A stretch of DNA of 64,000 nt, taken from Pseudevernia furfuracea (Eukaryota > Ascomycota > Lecanoromycetes > Lecanorales > Parmeliaceae). Positions 30,438 through 41,100 of this stretch are shown here, one piece after another (positions within the stretch are counted from its first letter, which is position 1; every line of letters begins with the position of its first letter). Both the position numbers and the translations under genes were made by a program. The notes below the pieces were generated by a model that was not told the DNA's origin, ran no database searches, and worked only from the letters and a program-made list of their open reading frames with translations. The stretch lies in assembly GCA_022315425.1 (NCBI GenBank), contig JAIUPT010000041.1, positions 62,001-126,000 on the forward strand, written 5' to 3'.

Positions 30438-33270
30438 TTATTCGACAGGAGACCCCGGGTTCGGGGCATTTGGGCGGTATTTCCAGTAGACTTGCCTGCA
30501 TTCCTGAACCCTCTGCTCCATCTCATGATCGGCAATTTTCTGGTGGAACTTTCGCAGGTGCTCTCTAAATTCTTGCGCTTTGCTGCTTCGCTGCCTGGCG
30601 CAGCCTTCGACATTACAATCATAGTATGAGAAGGATGCGTAGCGGTCCCACTCTGAGCTGTCGCGCATTCGAAGCCGTCGTCTTCGTACCAGGATTCTCG
30701 CACACTCTGTGAGACGTCTCTGCACCATGGGTTCCGCGAGATAGGCTGCGGTGGCAACAAAGATTTTTTCCAAGGTTATGCTTCCTGGATTCTTGTCTCT
30801 ACCAGTCAGTCGGGTGAATCGGTGGCTTTTCCACTCGTCCAGAGCAACCTCACCGAGACGTTCGCCTCCGTCGAATCTAAAGTAGGGGAAGTGTTCTTTA
30901 TTATCATGCCGTGAAAGTCGTTCCATCCCTTGGTCCACTCCTACGGTCCTTGAAGGAAGCTTAATAGCTGCTGTGAGGTTGGTTATGGCGTTGTTGAAGT
31001 TCCCTTTCTTTTTGGAGAAAAGATTGATTGGTGAAATTCCTGTCCCGATGCTGACGAAAGGACCCATACTCTGGCTCCTTCCTCCATGTTTGTCGATGAT
31101 GTCGTAGTATGCTTCCTCGGAAGGGTTGTTAGATCCAAAACCTCCATCTTTGAATGTCACGGACCCTGGCATGTTGCCCCTTTCGATTTCGATTGGACGA
31201 AAGTACGTTGGCGCTGCTGAGGTGGCTCGAGCTACTTGCCAGATAGGCAAGGCCGCGGGATCACCATATGTTCCGGTCGTGCCATGACGTCCTTTACTCT
31301 TTGACCTGTGTAGAGGTACTTGGGTCTGATAAGTCCTGAACCGATGCGCGAAGTCCGCTCCAACGCTGTCCGCATATGCAAGAACCATACTGGTTCATTA
31401 GAGCATCAGCACTAAGGGATGGAAGCACTGGCTGATGGTCATACCATTTGCACACATCCTCATTCATCGCATAATTTCCTCCGAACTCGCCTGGCTCGCT
31501 GTATCTCTGGGTAACGTCTGTGATCAGGGCTTCAAGAGTGCGGTAGTCGAACTTGTGCCATAAAATAGCGCCCTTGGCCAGTGGTCGCGGGTGTCCGAAC
31601 ACCTTTGCCCCTAGCGTCTGGTACTCTTTTATACAGTCGTCGACGGTCATGCGAAAGCGAGAAAGCATAATGCTAATTAGTCTGTGTCTTGATCAGTCAT
31701 CACGTCCGGTCCACGTCCTGCCGACTTTCCTCACCCTCCAGTGCTAGTCCCCGCAGCGTATGTAAAGTAATGGCAAGGTAGGAACAGAGATGAGTTGGGT
31801 AGTCCTTGCGTTGCGGCAGCGGTGACATCATTTATTTCCGAATCATCTAAGCCCCCAGATCTTTTCGTCGCCATGGGTTTATAGTCGTAAGGAGCGAAGC
31901 TGGATTCAACTGTCAGATCGAGGCTTTTCTCTTCCTCTCCTATCTTGTCCATCAGGGCCCGGAGTATCAAAAGGGAACCATAACCTCTAATACCACCGCC
32001 ATCTTTGTTGAAGTCAGAACTGCATCGGAAATGTTATGCAAGCACTTACCAAAACTTAGGACGGCTTGTTTCGTCCATTCATCACCCCCAAGGCGATGGG
32101 CGAGGAAATCTAACAGGATACCAATATCCTCTGCTTTTGGTATATCGTCATTGGACGTGCGTCGAATGTCAAAGTCCACATAGGTAAAATGCTCTTTTAT
32201 CTGTCTGAGAGCAGTGTCGTCGATGTTTCCGAGCGCACCACTAAGAATCAAAACAGGGGTCTTAGCTTTGATGGTAGAAATCTGCGGTGTAATCGATGGC
32301 ATAGCACCACCTATGGAGATGACACCTCCGAATTCAATCTCTTCCCATAAAGCTGCTGCTACAAGAGCAGCCGTGCCTCCCTGACAGTGGCCAAGAATCA
32401 TGATGTTCCGAGGTGGGAAGCGACATTTGGTGATCAGACTGTTATTGACAACGTCCACCAATAGTGTGTGGCTTTCGTTTAGGAACCCAGTATTGCCCCC
32501 AACATTTTCCACTCCGGCTTGGGATGTAGTGTTTCGTCCATGCTTATCGGATGAGCTTAGCTGTAATGCTCGCAACAAAATGATCACGCTTTCCGGTATT
32601 TCTTTCTGCAGTCTCAAAGCCAGGTTATGCAGGGGGGTTTGGGCCTTTGAATGGTCATGCAATATAATGACGCAGTTCCTAACATCGACATCAGGGATGC
32701 GTCCCAGAATCTTTGGAGAAAGCCCAGGGAAATCGTTGCGTCCTGGAAGGCGAGGAGGGCCATCTGGATTCAGGGTAACGCCTTTTTGCTTCTTCTTAAG
32801 ATCCTGGAAAAGGTCTTCCCGTGGCCTCGAAGGGGAAGCGGCACTTGAAACGCTGTCCGAAGAAGACGACGTACTCGTAGCAGCGAGCGAGGTCGGGGTT
32901 TCGGGCTCTTGTTGCGCCTCGGAAAGGCGCTTGAGGTTACTTCGTGCGGCATCTGCCGCATTCCTAGGCTTCTTGGACGGCTGGGAGCTTCTACTACCAA
33001 TCCCACGAGAAGGTAATTCGACGGCACCAGCCCTTGTCCATGTTGTCGCCGGTCGTTGTTGCTGACTCGTGCCTAACGACACTGATTAGTGCCTATCGAC
33101 AATCTTCGAAGGATCAGAGAGCATTCGGAATCACTTGTCAAAAAGTCTGTATGTTCTTGAGTAAAAAAGGCATCGGATGAGGCCGGAGCCGCCTGCGCAT
33201 CGTCCTCGAGGGTCTCCCGATCGTTGGCATGATTGAGCGGAGGAGTAGAAGATGTATCACCAGTGGACAT
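30438..33270 (-). CDS. Alpha/beta-hydrolase and patatin-like phospholipase fusion with a zinc finger, 868 aa
   Basis: This is a predicted lipid acyl hydrolase. Exons (minus strand): 33135-33270, 32050-33072, 31735-32002, 31445-31672 and 30438-31389, with introns of 62, 47, 62 and 55 bp; the sum is 869 codons. The N-terminal third is disordered. Residues about 140-385 form an alpha/beta-hydrolase of the carboxylesterase/phospholipase type, with the nucleophile elbow GHCQGG. A patatin domain follows: oxyanion motif DGGGIRGYG (rebuilt across the intron at 32003), nucleophile GTSTGG, and the catalytic Asp motif KDGGFGSNNP. Near the C terminus, YYDCNVEGCARQRSSKAQEF followed by HLRKFH looks like a C2H2 zinc finger. 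All patatin catalytic residues are present. The substrate is unknown; phospholipid or lysophospholipid is likely from the family. Confidence 0.85.
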
Positions 33271-35061
33271 CGTGCTTTAGGCGGATTTGCACTTGCGCGA
33301 ATGACTGTTTGATTATGCATATTGCAAGTCTTACGAGCCAGTCTTATATCCAGCAACAAAGCTGTGACAGCCTCCGAGACTCGAATACATTGGAGCAGGT
33401 AACGGATCGACAAGGCGTGAACTGCATGTGGGTCTCGTTGGTCAAACAAAGGGGTAATGAGCCCCCGCGGCTGACAGTACTGAACAGGGACCGATGCACA
33501 TGCAGGGCGCGTGGGACGAGATTTGCCAATGAAGTTGTAATCCAAGTTTGATTAAATAGGCGGGAAGATTTCGACGCCCGATTGGAGTGTAAGCCCAGCT
33601 GTACGCCATAAAGGGATATTGGATAAGATCATGCGGCGATAAAGATGGCCTCAAGAAAGAAGCTTGTGTTATGGACTTAAAGACACACAATCCTCAAAAT
33701 ATTAGACATCAATTAATCAACCCATTCAGCGTACTGATACAAGTAGGGAGGGAAAATCAGCAAACGCGCGCTGCAGACAAAACTGCAACACGCTAGGAGA
33801 TACGCACGAAGTCATAGACGACTCAAGCGAGTGGCCTCGAAAGAAAATCAAATCGCACAAATCTCCAGCCTGATGTGAAAATGTCAATGAGAGCGAAGGG
33901 ACTGTGACCACTCGGGGATATGGGGGGATACCAAATGACCAATGAGGTTGAGGAGCCCACTAGTCCAGAAGGTCTGACGCTGGGCGAAAACGGGCCGGAT
34001 CAAGGCAAATCTGACGAGGTGTGGAAGAGATGAGTGTGTGCAGCCATCTGGCTGAGGTGAATGAGCTGCACATTTCTGCTAGTGCGCCGGCCCAATGTGA
34101 ACGAAATCCTTCCGGCCAATTGGCAAAGACAGAGGAGAGGAATAATTCCGAGCGTCTAGATATGCAACATGAGGCTCTGTGTGCTTGATAGCCGAATGAA
34201 ACTGGTAGATCCTGCACCTCGGGGTGAGGTAGAAGGCTAAAATTTTCGCGCATGTGAATATTTTCACGGGGGACCTATTGTCTGATCGAGAGTGATCACT
34301 AAGACACTAGATAAGACAGAGTAGCAGCCGCGTGCCCGCACATATGTACCCGGCACCGCAGGAATGATGCTCGACAGACGACTCTTGTAAGCTAGACCCC
34401 AGACCCATGCTAGCGACAAAAGGAGTGGTGGAGGTGTAGATGACTGCCGGAATAGCAGGCCGTACAATCCCTAATGAAGGATAGCCAATGATAGGATATA
34501 GCTACGTAGGTAGGTGACTAGGAATTCCGACGGGCCAATGCATCGAGGTAGGACCGTGGCGGGGTAATTCTGGGACCACAGCCCTTGTGTAATGTTGCAT
34601 GAGACGCAACATGGAAGGCCCTTAGGCGGTGTCGCAAGGCTGTGATAACATTAGGTGTAAGGCGGTCCGCTCTATATATATTATGTGAAGCAATCGTCCG
34701 GTGCCAGAGGGAAAACATGATGCCCGAATGTGACTAATTGTAAGTGAGTCTTATGTCGTCAGCCTGGATGAGAAACGTTAGAGCGTGACGCTGTCCAGAA
34801 ATGGCCCAAAAATGCCGCTGCGATAGAACCCATGCCATGCAGCCGCACGCAACGGCCAATCAAAGCCCAATGCCACCCCTCAGTTCCGGTGACATCCACC
34901 AAGATTCGGTGTGAGGTAGACCCCCAAAATTGGGAAGTCCTTCGAGGCTTGCGCATGGCCGAGCGTAGCTGAGTATATTGGCATCGCTGCGCCCCGCATT
35001 GCCTCAATGCCTCTCATGACAGCTTCGCCCTGTCAAGTCTTCCAGTCTCGGTGTTCGAGTA
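33271..35061. other. 1.8 kb gene-free stretch
   Basis: This covers the 5' flank of the patatin gene and the promoter of the small gene at 35138. Short frames occur on both strands without motifs. I see no repeat or RNA gene. Confidence 0.5.
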
Positions 35062-35069
35062 TATATAAG
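35062..35069 (+). promoter_or_regulatory. TATA box of the gene at 35138
   Basis: TATATAAG lies about 70 bp upstream of the ATG at 35138, a typical distance for a strong, regulated fungal promoter. Confidence 0.55.
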
Positions 35070-35137
35070 AGCGTTGTTACCCGCGAACAATGTGTTTCTG
35101 CGTTTTATCCAAGTCCCATACCTCCAATCGATCTCCC

Positions 35138-35555
35138 ATGAGCGAAAAGGTAGCCGTCTTCGACCCCGAGTCCAAGGATCTCCGGAGACTTCCCAGAGAC
35201 GAAATTGATGGTCTGTTGTCATTATCCTCGTGCTTCTGCTATTGAAAGATTCTGAATATTACGTTTAGAATCGAAATTTGATACGGTGAATGTGCCGAGA
35301 TTGCGCCGACAATTCGACGTGTATGAGTCCAACGGTTTGGCCAAAGGGACTTCCCACGCATCCCACGCAATCGTCACCCGGCCCACTGATGAGATTGAGG
35401 ACAAGAGCTTCTTGGCCCGATTGTATATCAGTCGGCTCGGCGTCACGTCCGAAGTACAACGGCTGCTGTCTTCAAAGCACCGAATTCTATATATTGGCCC
35501 TCTAGCGGACCGTCCACTTCGCACGGATTCAGACTCGATATCAAGTAACATTTGA
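35138..35555 (+). CDS. Small orphan protein, 119 aa, two exons
   Basis: Exon 1 (35138-35210, starting MSEKVAVFDPESKDLRRLPR) joins exon 2 (35269-35555) through a 58-bp intron (GTCTGT donor, ACGTTTAG acceptor), giving 120 codons including the stop. The product is hydrophilic, with a charged N-terminal half (RLRRQFDVYES), a middle part (EDKSFLARLYISRLGVTSEV) and a C-terminal ILYIGPLADRPLR. It has no signal peptide, no cysteines and no membrane segment. I do not recognise a family. A good TATA box, a short leader and a clean phase-matched intron argue for a real gene despite its gene-poor setting. The donor GTCTGT is unusual, so the model carries some risk. Confidence 0.55.
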
Positions 35556-37537
35556 ATGATACTACGGGTACAGGTTCATGGCTTTTGGGGGGACTGGACA
35601 GTTGGGACGGACTAGAAATTCAAGGATATATGAGTATGGAAGGAATCAAGAGCACCCGGAGCACGAAATATCGCAGGGCGACGGGCTTGTGAAGAAACGT
35701 ATAGTCATTCGGAAGGGTTGCGCCTTTCGTTGCGTGATGCTGCTTTTATGTACCGAGGTTGACGCAAGAATATTCCACTCTTTTTCCTTGCTTATGTCGG
35801 GCAGCCTCTTCTAGATCTTGGGCTAAGAAAACGCAGGGAGGATGAATGAGGTATTGAGTCTAAATATGATCGACCTCAGGACCCAATCAATCACTTGAAA
35901 TTCAAGATCCTAGCCTCGAACCCTAGGTTGTTAGCTGGATGGCTAACCAAGCCTAAGCTGAATGACTGTGATTCTAATACGTCTACCAAGCCTCACTAAT
36001 ACATAATTGGAGAGGGAGCCTATTATTGTGGCGCTCTACGGGAAGACAACTCCATGAGATTTCGAGCCATTTCGACTCTGCAACAAATCGTCCATGCGAG
36101 AACAGACGGGTCTCTACACCACTAGGTATTCCCTGTCCTAGCGGAGCATTTCTTTGAAGGTTATGTAACGAAAGGGAGACACCTTCTCGCTGGAATCTGA
36201 ACCGCAAAGGATGCCTGAGAATAGCAGGGTCAGGAGGCTTGTCGTCATAGGTAATCTTACAATAATCAGGCTCGGTTTACGGGCATCTGGATCAAACATA
36301 CTTCATAGTGCCTGGCAACAATGTATGCAGGTATGCTCTAAACATGCGCGACGCAGCTATCCACACCTAGTGCAGCATTTGTGGTGGAGCCTGTGACTGG
36401 AGACAGTCAAACGCCAAGAGCATCACGAGCCAAACACCTCAATCACGCTTCTCCGGCCGCAATCCTTGTCACCGTTCCCTGACTCAGCGCTTGGGAATTC
36501 CTCTTCAGAGACGCAGTCAGCCTCAGCTTCACCACAAGTCCCCGAATCTCATTCTTGCTCGCTCTCACTGGCGAAATAGCTTACACTTTGAACTCTCATC
36601 AACTCCGCTAATCCTATCTCGCGCACGCCGGCATCGGCCCAATCCATAGTCGCCTATACTTCTGCCCAACCATCCGGAGAACACCGGCACGCCACCAGCC
36701 CAACCGATAGAAGTGCAAGCGGACAATGAAGCTTTTCCCCACCTTCGCATGCTCATTGCGCGTAACGACGACGTAGGTGCTCTCCGTATCGAGTTCGTTG
36801 GAGCCATGTATGTCAAAGCAGGGATGAAGTGTCGGTATGTCGAGGATGTCGTATTTGTCAGCTAAGGAAGTCAGCCTCTCTCTTTGTGGAGGCGTCTGTG
36901 AATTGTCATGAACGGACGATCAAGTTGAGAAAGAGCGACGAGACAGAAGGTGCGATCTTCTGGGTCCAAGACCGGGACGCGGGTTTCAAGGCGCAGCTGT
37001 GCTGGGAGGAGGTTCATATTTGGCTATCTAGACAAAGTGCCAGATTGAATTCCCAGAAAAGATGCAGAGGTTGTAAAAGAATGATAGAGGACACCCGGTC
37101 ATATTTGATGCGCGGCTCAAACGGCTCTTGTGTTTCGAACAGTGTTTCGGATGAGTCCACCAATCGGAAAGCTTCATGCAGGTCGCCCGTTTTGGACAAA
37201 TCAACGATATCGGCTCATGATCAATCGCGAATATGATCAATCTTGCCAAAAAAAAAAAGTCTCAACCCTGCGCCGCTGCAAGCTATGATTGAATGCAGGA
37301 TTTGGCCGTTATGGTTGACCTCTGCTAGGCTATCGGGCAACAACGGTCGAGGGGCCGCAATGATGGCTCAGCCCCACCACCTCCCACAGAGGCAGCAATC
37401 ATTTAAGGGAAGCTGATGCACAGATCTAGGAAGACTTGTTGTTGCCCCAAGGTCCTGAACGGCGGCTCTAATTTTCTCTCTCAGTCCGTGAACTCCTACT
37501 CTCCAAACCTTCACTTCTCGTATCAATAAACAAACAC
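35556..37537. other. 2 kb gene-free stretch
   Basis: No supported gene is present. The frame 36829-37236 has a CRGCRIC stretch but no ATG and is discussed under rejected items. A poly-A run lies at about 37248. A CT-rich leader at 37470-37537 precedes a truncated gene start. Confidence 0.45.
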
Positions 37538-37605
37538 CATGACTCAAGCCCCTAGCACCATCGATTTACTCATTCGAACTGGCAAGCTTCGCCTTCATCA
37601 TTGCG
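37538..37605 (+). pseudogene. Gene start truncated by a repeat
   Basis: A promoter-like leader (CT-rich, AAACACC before the ATG) leads into MTQAPSTIDLLIRTGKLRLH. The sequence then runs straight into the dispersed repeat that begins at 37606. After the repeat no continuation of this protein is recognisable. The piece is too short to assign a family. It is most simply read as a gene whose start survives beside an inserted element. Confidence 0.35.
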
Positions 37606-37867
37606 GACACTATCTATCTAAGAGAAGAGAGACATTGATAATATATCTTTCGAAGTTAAACTCGTAATATATAATCTAAGAATTTTTCTAAATCTCTTAT
37701 TTAATATAATTAAAGTTTTATAATATAATCAGCTTAAACACGTAATCTAAAGCTTTAGAGCTTACGATATATTTCCCTATATTAATAACATTAAATGACA
37801 GTATTTACTTTTGGCTCAAAGCAAAACCGATCAATGTCCGATGATGCAAAGGAAGATGTGTTTTGTC
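37606..37867. repeat. Dispersed repeat, copy B (RIP-like)
   Basis: This segment aligns end to end with 28575-28822. Most differences are C-to-T or G-to-A in this copy (for example AAGCCAGACCC versus AAGTTAAACTC), making it very AT-rich. That is the signature of repeat-induced point mutation. A small insertion accounts for the extra length. Confidence 0.7.
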
Positions 37868-38325
37868 TCGCTGCAAGCTTCTTACGGTCGATGTACTAGT
37901 ACCGAGAGCGAACGACTTGGACGGGCCTTATGCACCCACAGTCAAAGGCAAGAAGCGAGGCTAGGGAATTGGCCTCCTCCTTCTTGTTTGTGTGCGAAGG
38001 AATGCAGCTTCGAGAAGAACATGATTATAATTAGGGATTTGCAGGACCGAGGACGGACGAAAGAAATGCCGCAGTCACCACTCACCAGTGTAGTGGTCCC
38101 CAGGCATTTTTCACCCACTACACCTTTACTAAGTAGGGGGGGGGGGCAGCTCCAAATGACCACTGCGATATTCTGTATGCACAATCCTCACCAAGCACCG
38201 AGTCTCGCAGCAGCCTACTCCGTTATACATATCCTCATCACATCACATCACATACGTAGAAGCCATGCTCCTGCCTTGCGCATCTCTTTCTACTTCGCAA
38301 ACAGACTGCCAAAGGATGATTGGCA
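37868..38325. other. 3' flank of the FAD monooxygenase gene
   Basis: A run of nine or ten G lies near 38138 and a short CATCA repeat near 38237. No gene is seen. Confidence 0.5.
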
Positions 38326-39768
38326 TTACTGTGATGAAGAAACGGAGCTCTCCCAGCCTTTCCTGGCCTCCAAGATCGCGTCATGTCCCCACAACCATGT
38401 TTGGAAGACCGGATCGTCCAGAGCGAACGGCGACCCCCGGTGTTTACCCAGCGACAGCTTGCGATCCCGTTCGCGCTGTGCCGGCCCGTCTGCCATCCCA
38501 AACATGTCTCGCATGTCCTGACTCCGGTGTTTCACCGTCATGCTGCGCTCGAGGCGGAGTCGTTGATAGACGTCGAGCAACTCCGGGATCTGCGACTTGT
38601 TCTCGACCTGTGAGAAGAGCTCGCCGAGCACTGCTGCGTCCTCAAAGGCTTGAGCCGCGCCTTGCGCCCTTGGTCGAAAACGTCAGCGGTGTGGGAATTC
38701 CGGGCTTTGATCTTTTCGTGGACCGGGATTCTAGCGAGCTTGCAGTACTTACAGGTAGGGCGGCATCGCGTGGGCGGAATCCCCGACGAGCAGGAAATTC
38801 CCGTCGGGGTGGATCCAGTTTTGGTTCTCCTGGCTTTGCAGCAACGTCCACTTGGCGCATGCGTCGCCCAGACTCAGCAGCTTGATGAAGTCCGGGTCCC
38901 AACGGCCGAGTTTCGCAACCAGCTCCGCCACTTCCGCCTTCTGCACCCCGTACGTGGCTCGCTCGGCGGCGTCTTGAGGGACCGTGACGACCACGTTGAG
39001 CCAGTCGTCTTGCTTCATCATGTACGAGACGGCGTGGGAGTCCGGCCCCATCCAATAATTGGTCAGGCCGCGTTGGGCAAAGACGGCCAAGTCGCTGTGC
39101 TGGGCCAGAGCTGGGCCGGGTACGCGGACACGGAAGATGAGATCGCCGCTGCTGTGGAGCGGGTCGTGGTGGCCTAAGAGCTTCTCTCGAGTGATGGACC
39201 GCTCGCCGTCTGCTCCAACGATGAGATCACCTTCGAAGACGTCGCCGTTGGCTAGCCGGACCCGACAGTCGGAGAAGTCGAAATCGGCGTTGGCGATATC
39301 GCAGCCGAGGTTGATGCCAACCCCTAGCCTTTGGGCCTTTTGCACCAGAGCCTTATGCAGGGCTGCTCTGTGGACGAGCAGATATGGGACCCCGTAGGCG
39401 TCGTTGATGAGCGAGCCGGTCCGTTGCGTTAGCACTGTGGTACCACGATACGAGCGCATAATTCGCTCTTGAGGTTCCACGGCTTGTTCTTGGATTTCTT
39501 CGAGGATCCCCCAGTGTTTGAAGAGGATTGTTGCGTTTGGCGGACACTGAATGCCGGCGCCGATCTGTTACAGCGACGCATCAGCTGGATGCCATCATAG
39601 ATGACATGGTTTCTAACGCACCTCCTTCAGTTCGGGCATTCGTTCGAAAATGATGGCTGAATGGCCTGCCAACATTACAGCTATTGCGGTTGCCAATCCA
39701 GCCAATCCACCACCGATGATCAAGATTCGACATCGAGGTTCCGTGTGAGTCCCGTTTTGTTGTTGCAT
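38326..39768 (-). CDS. FAD-dependent monooxygenase, salicylate hydroxylase type, 433 aa
   Basis: This is a class A flavin monooxygenase that uses NAD(P)H and oxygen to hydroxylate an aromatic or similar substrate. Exons (minus strand): 39622-39768, 38753-39564 and 38326-38668, with introns of 57 and 84 bp and a total of 434 codons. The N terminus has the FAD Rossmann motif IIGGGLAGLATAIAVMLAG. The middle has the second FAD/NAD contact GDLIVGADGERS, and VGDSAHAMPPYLAQGAAQAF is the FAD ribityl-binding motif, rebuilt across the intron at 38669. No signal peptide is visible. It lies 321 bp downstream of the UbiA gene on the same strand, which suggests joint action on a prenylated aromatic product. 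The exact substrate is unknown. Confidence 0.85.
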
Positions 39769-40089
39769 GATGAATCTGTTCTATGGGAGATGTGTAAAGA
39801 TGTTCCGACAATGAGCAGAGGAGAGGATGTAAGGTACACTATACCAAACTCCTGCGCTGATAGATTGGCTGCGCGAAACTAATTCCTATCTGGAAATCTC
39901 TCCCTCGGTCCTATGGTATTGGACCGCAAGATACACTGATACAACTTGGACATACTTTTTACAATTATCTATCTATTACTATCATTAATTTTGTAACACT
40001 ACTTTCGCCTACACCCGAAAGTACTATCTAGCACACAAATCTAGCACGTCTAAGGTAGGTAACCATATCCAAGTCTTGATTTCCATCTT

Positions 40090-41100
40090 TTAGAGACGGA
40101 AAAATCCGGCCATCCAGTTGGCGACCATCCCTGCTGTCATACAAGCTCCAACCATCAGAATCCCATACTGAAACCACCATGCGCATGCCTTTGGCTCTTG
40201 CAAATCAACCCGCCAGATCATCACCCCCAGTGCCACTGTCGAGCCTCCACAGGTACCAATGTAGTACCCCAGCCCCGCGTCAATGCTCCATCCTGTAGCA
40301 CACAGGGCGGTGATCTGGACAAATGCGAGCAGTGCCAACAGGGTCTTTGCTTTATGCCGCCAAATGATCGCCATCGACCTCACACCCGACGTCACATCAT
40401 CCTGTATATCTTGGAACGCATAGATGGTATCATACACAAGCGTCCAGGTTGCATACGCAACGAAAAACGACCAGAGACCCATCGCGACGAGGGCATTGTC
40501 CTTCCATATGCGAGCAAGGTCGATTCCAGTGACGACACTGCCTGGGAAGATACCCCACGCCAGCGTTATCCCAAGCACCAGCTGTGGATAATCCGTCACA
40601 CGCTTAGCATAGGGATAGCATAGCACCAACGGAATTACAGGAGCGGCGGCGTAAAGGCTGTGCGGATGTATGAACCATAGCGCAGCAAGCCAGAGACCCA
40701 TTTGCACCACGAAGAATACCGTCCCACTACGCGGCGAGACAGCGCCTCGTGCCACCGGACGTAGCCGACATCTGGCTACCTGCTGATCGAACTTATAGTC
40801 CACGACGTCGTTCCAAGTGCAACCGGCGGAGCGGAGAATGACAGATGCGGCAAGGAGATTTGAGGCGGCCAGGATCGTTGTGCTTGTGGAGGTTGGGGTG
40901 GGTTGGATGGTGGCTCCGAAGAGAGCACCCAGGAGGTAGGGAAGGTAGATTACGACAATGCCCACAGGTTTGTGAAAGCGGGTGAGCTCGGCGTAGGGGA
41001 CCCATGATGATGGGAGTACGGAGAGAATGCCCTCAGTGGGTTGGTGGTAGGTCCAGTTTGCATCTTCTTCTGCGGGCAACTTTTCTGGGAATTTGGACAT
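40090..41100 (-). CDS. UbiA-family aromatic prenyltransferase, 336 aa, intronless
   Basis: This is a membrane prenyltransferase that joins an isoprenoid diphosphate to an aromatic acceptor. Both Asp-rich Mg2+/diphosphate motifs are visible: NDVVDYKFD and YDTIYAFQDIQDD. The N-terminal segment SWVPYAELTRFHKPVG and about eight hydrophobic helices match 4-hydroxybenzoate polyprenyltransferase-like enzymes of fungal meroterpenoid pathways. There is no clear mitochondrial presequence, so I favour a secondary-metabolism enzyme over Coq2. The start at 41100 (MSKFPEKLPAEEDANW) is the only sensible ATG. The FAD monooxygenase follows on the same strand. No polyketide synthase or terpene cyclase is seen nearby, so the acceptor must come from elsewhere or from beyond this locus. 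Confidence 0.85.
   Translation of the reverse strand: MSKFPEKLPAEEDANWTYHQPTEGILSVLPSSWVPYAELTRFHKPVGIVVIYLPYLLGALFGATIQPTPTSTSTTILAASNLLAASVILRSAGCTWNDVVDYKFDQQVARCRLRPVARGAVSPRSGTVFFVVQMGLWLAALWFIHPHSLYAAAPVIPLVLCYPYAKRVTDYPQLVLGITLAWGIFPGSVVTGIDLARIWKDNALVAMGLWSFFVAYATWTLVYDTIYAFQDIQDDVTSGVRSMAIIWRHKAKTLLALLAFVQITALCATGWSIDAGLGYYIGTCGGSTVALGVMIWRVDLQEPKACAWWFQYGILMVGACMTAGMVANWMAGFFRL

Noticed and set aside
32400..33065. 221-codon frame on the plus strand
   Set aside because: It lies antisense to the well-supported hydrolase-patatin exon 32050-33072 and has no recognisable domain.
36829..37236. 135-codon frame starting near a CRGCRIC stretch, with a faint BTB-like pattern
   Set aside because: It has no ATG, no splice partner that I could match in phase, and the resemblance to a BTB domain rests on a few residues only.
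38265..39177. Two plus-strand frames of 206 and 175 codons
   Set aside because: They are antisense to the FAD monooxygenase, whose motifs and splice phases are clear.
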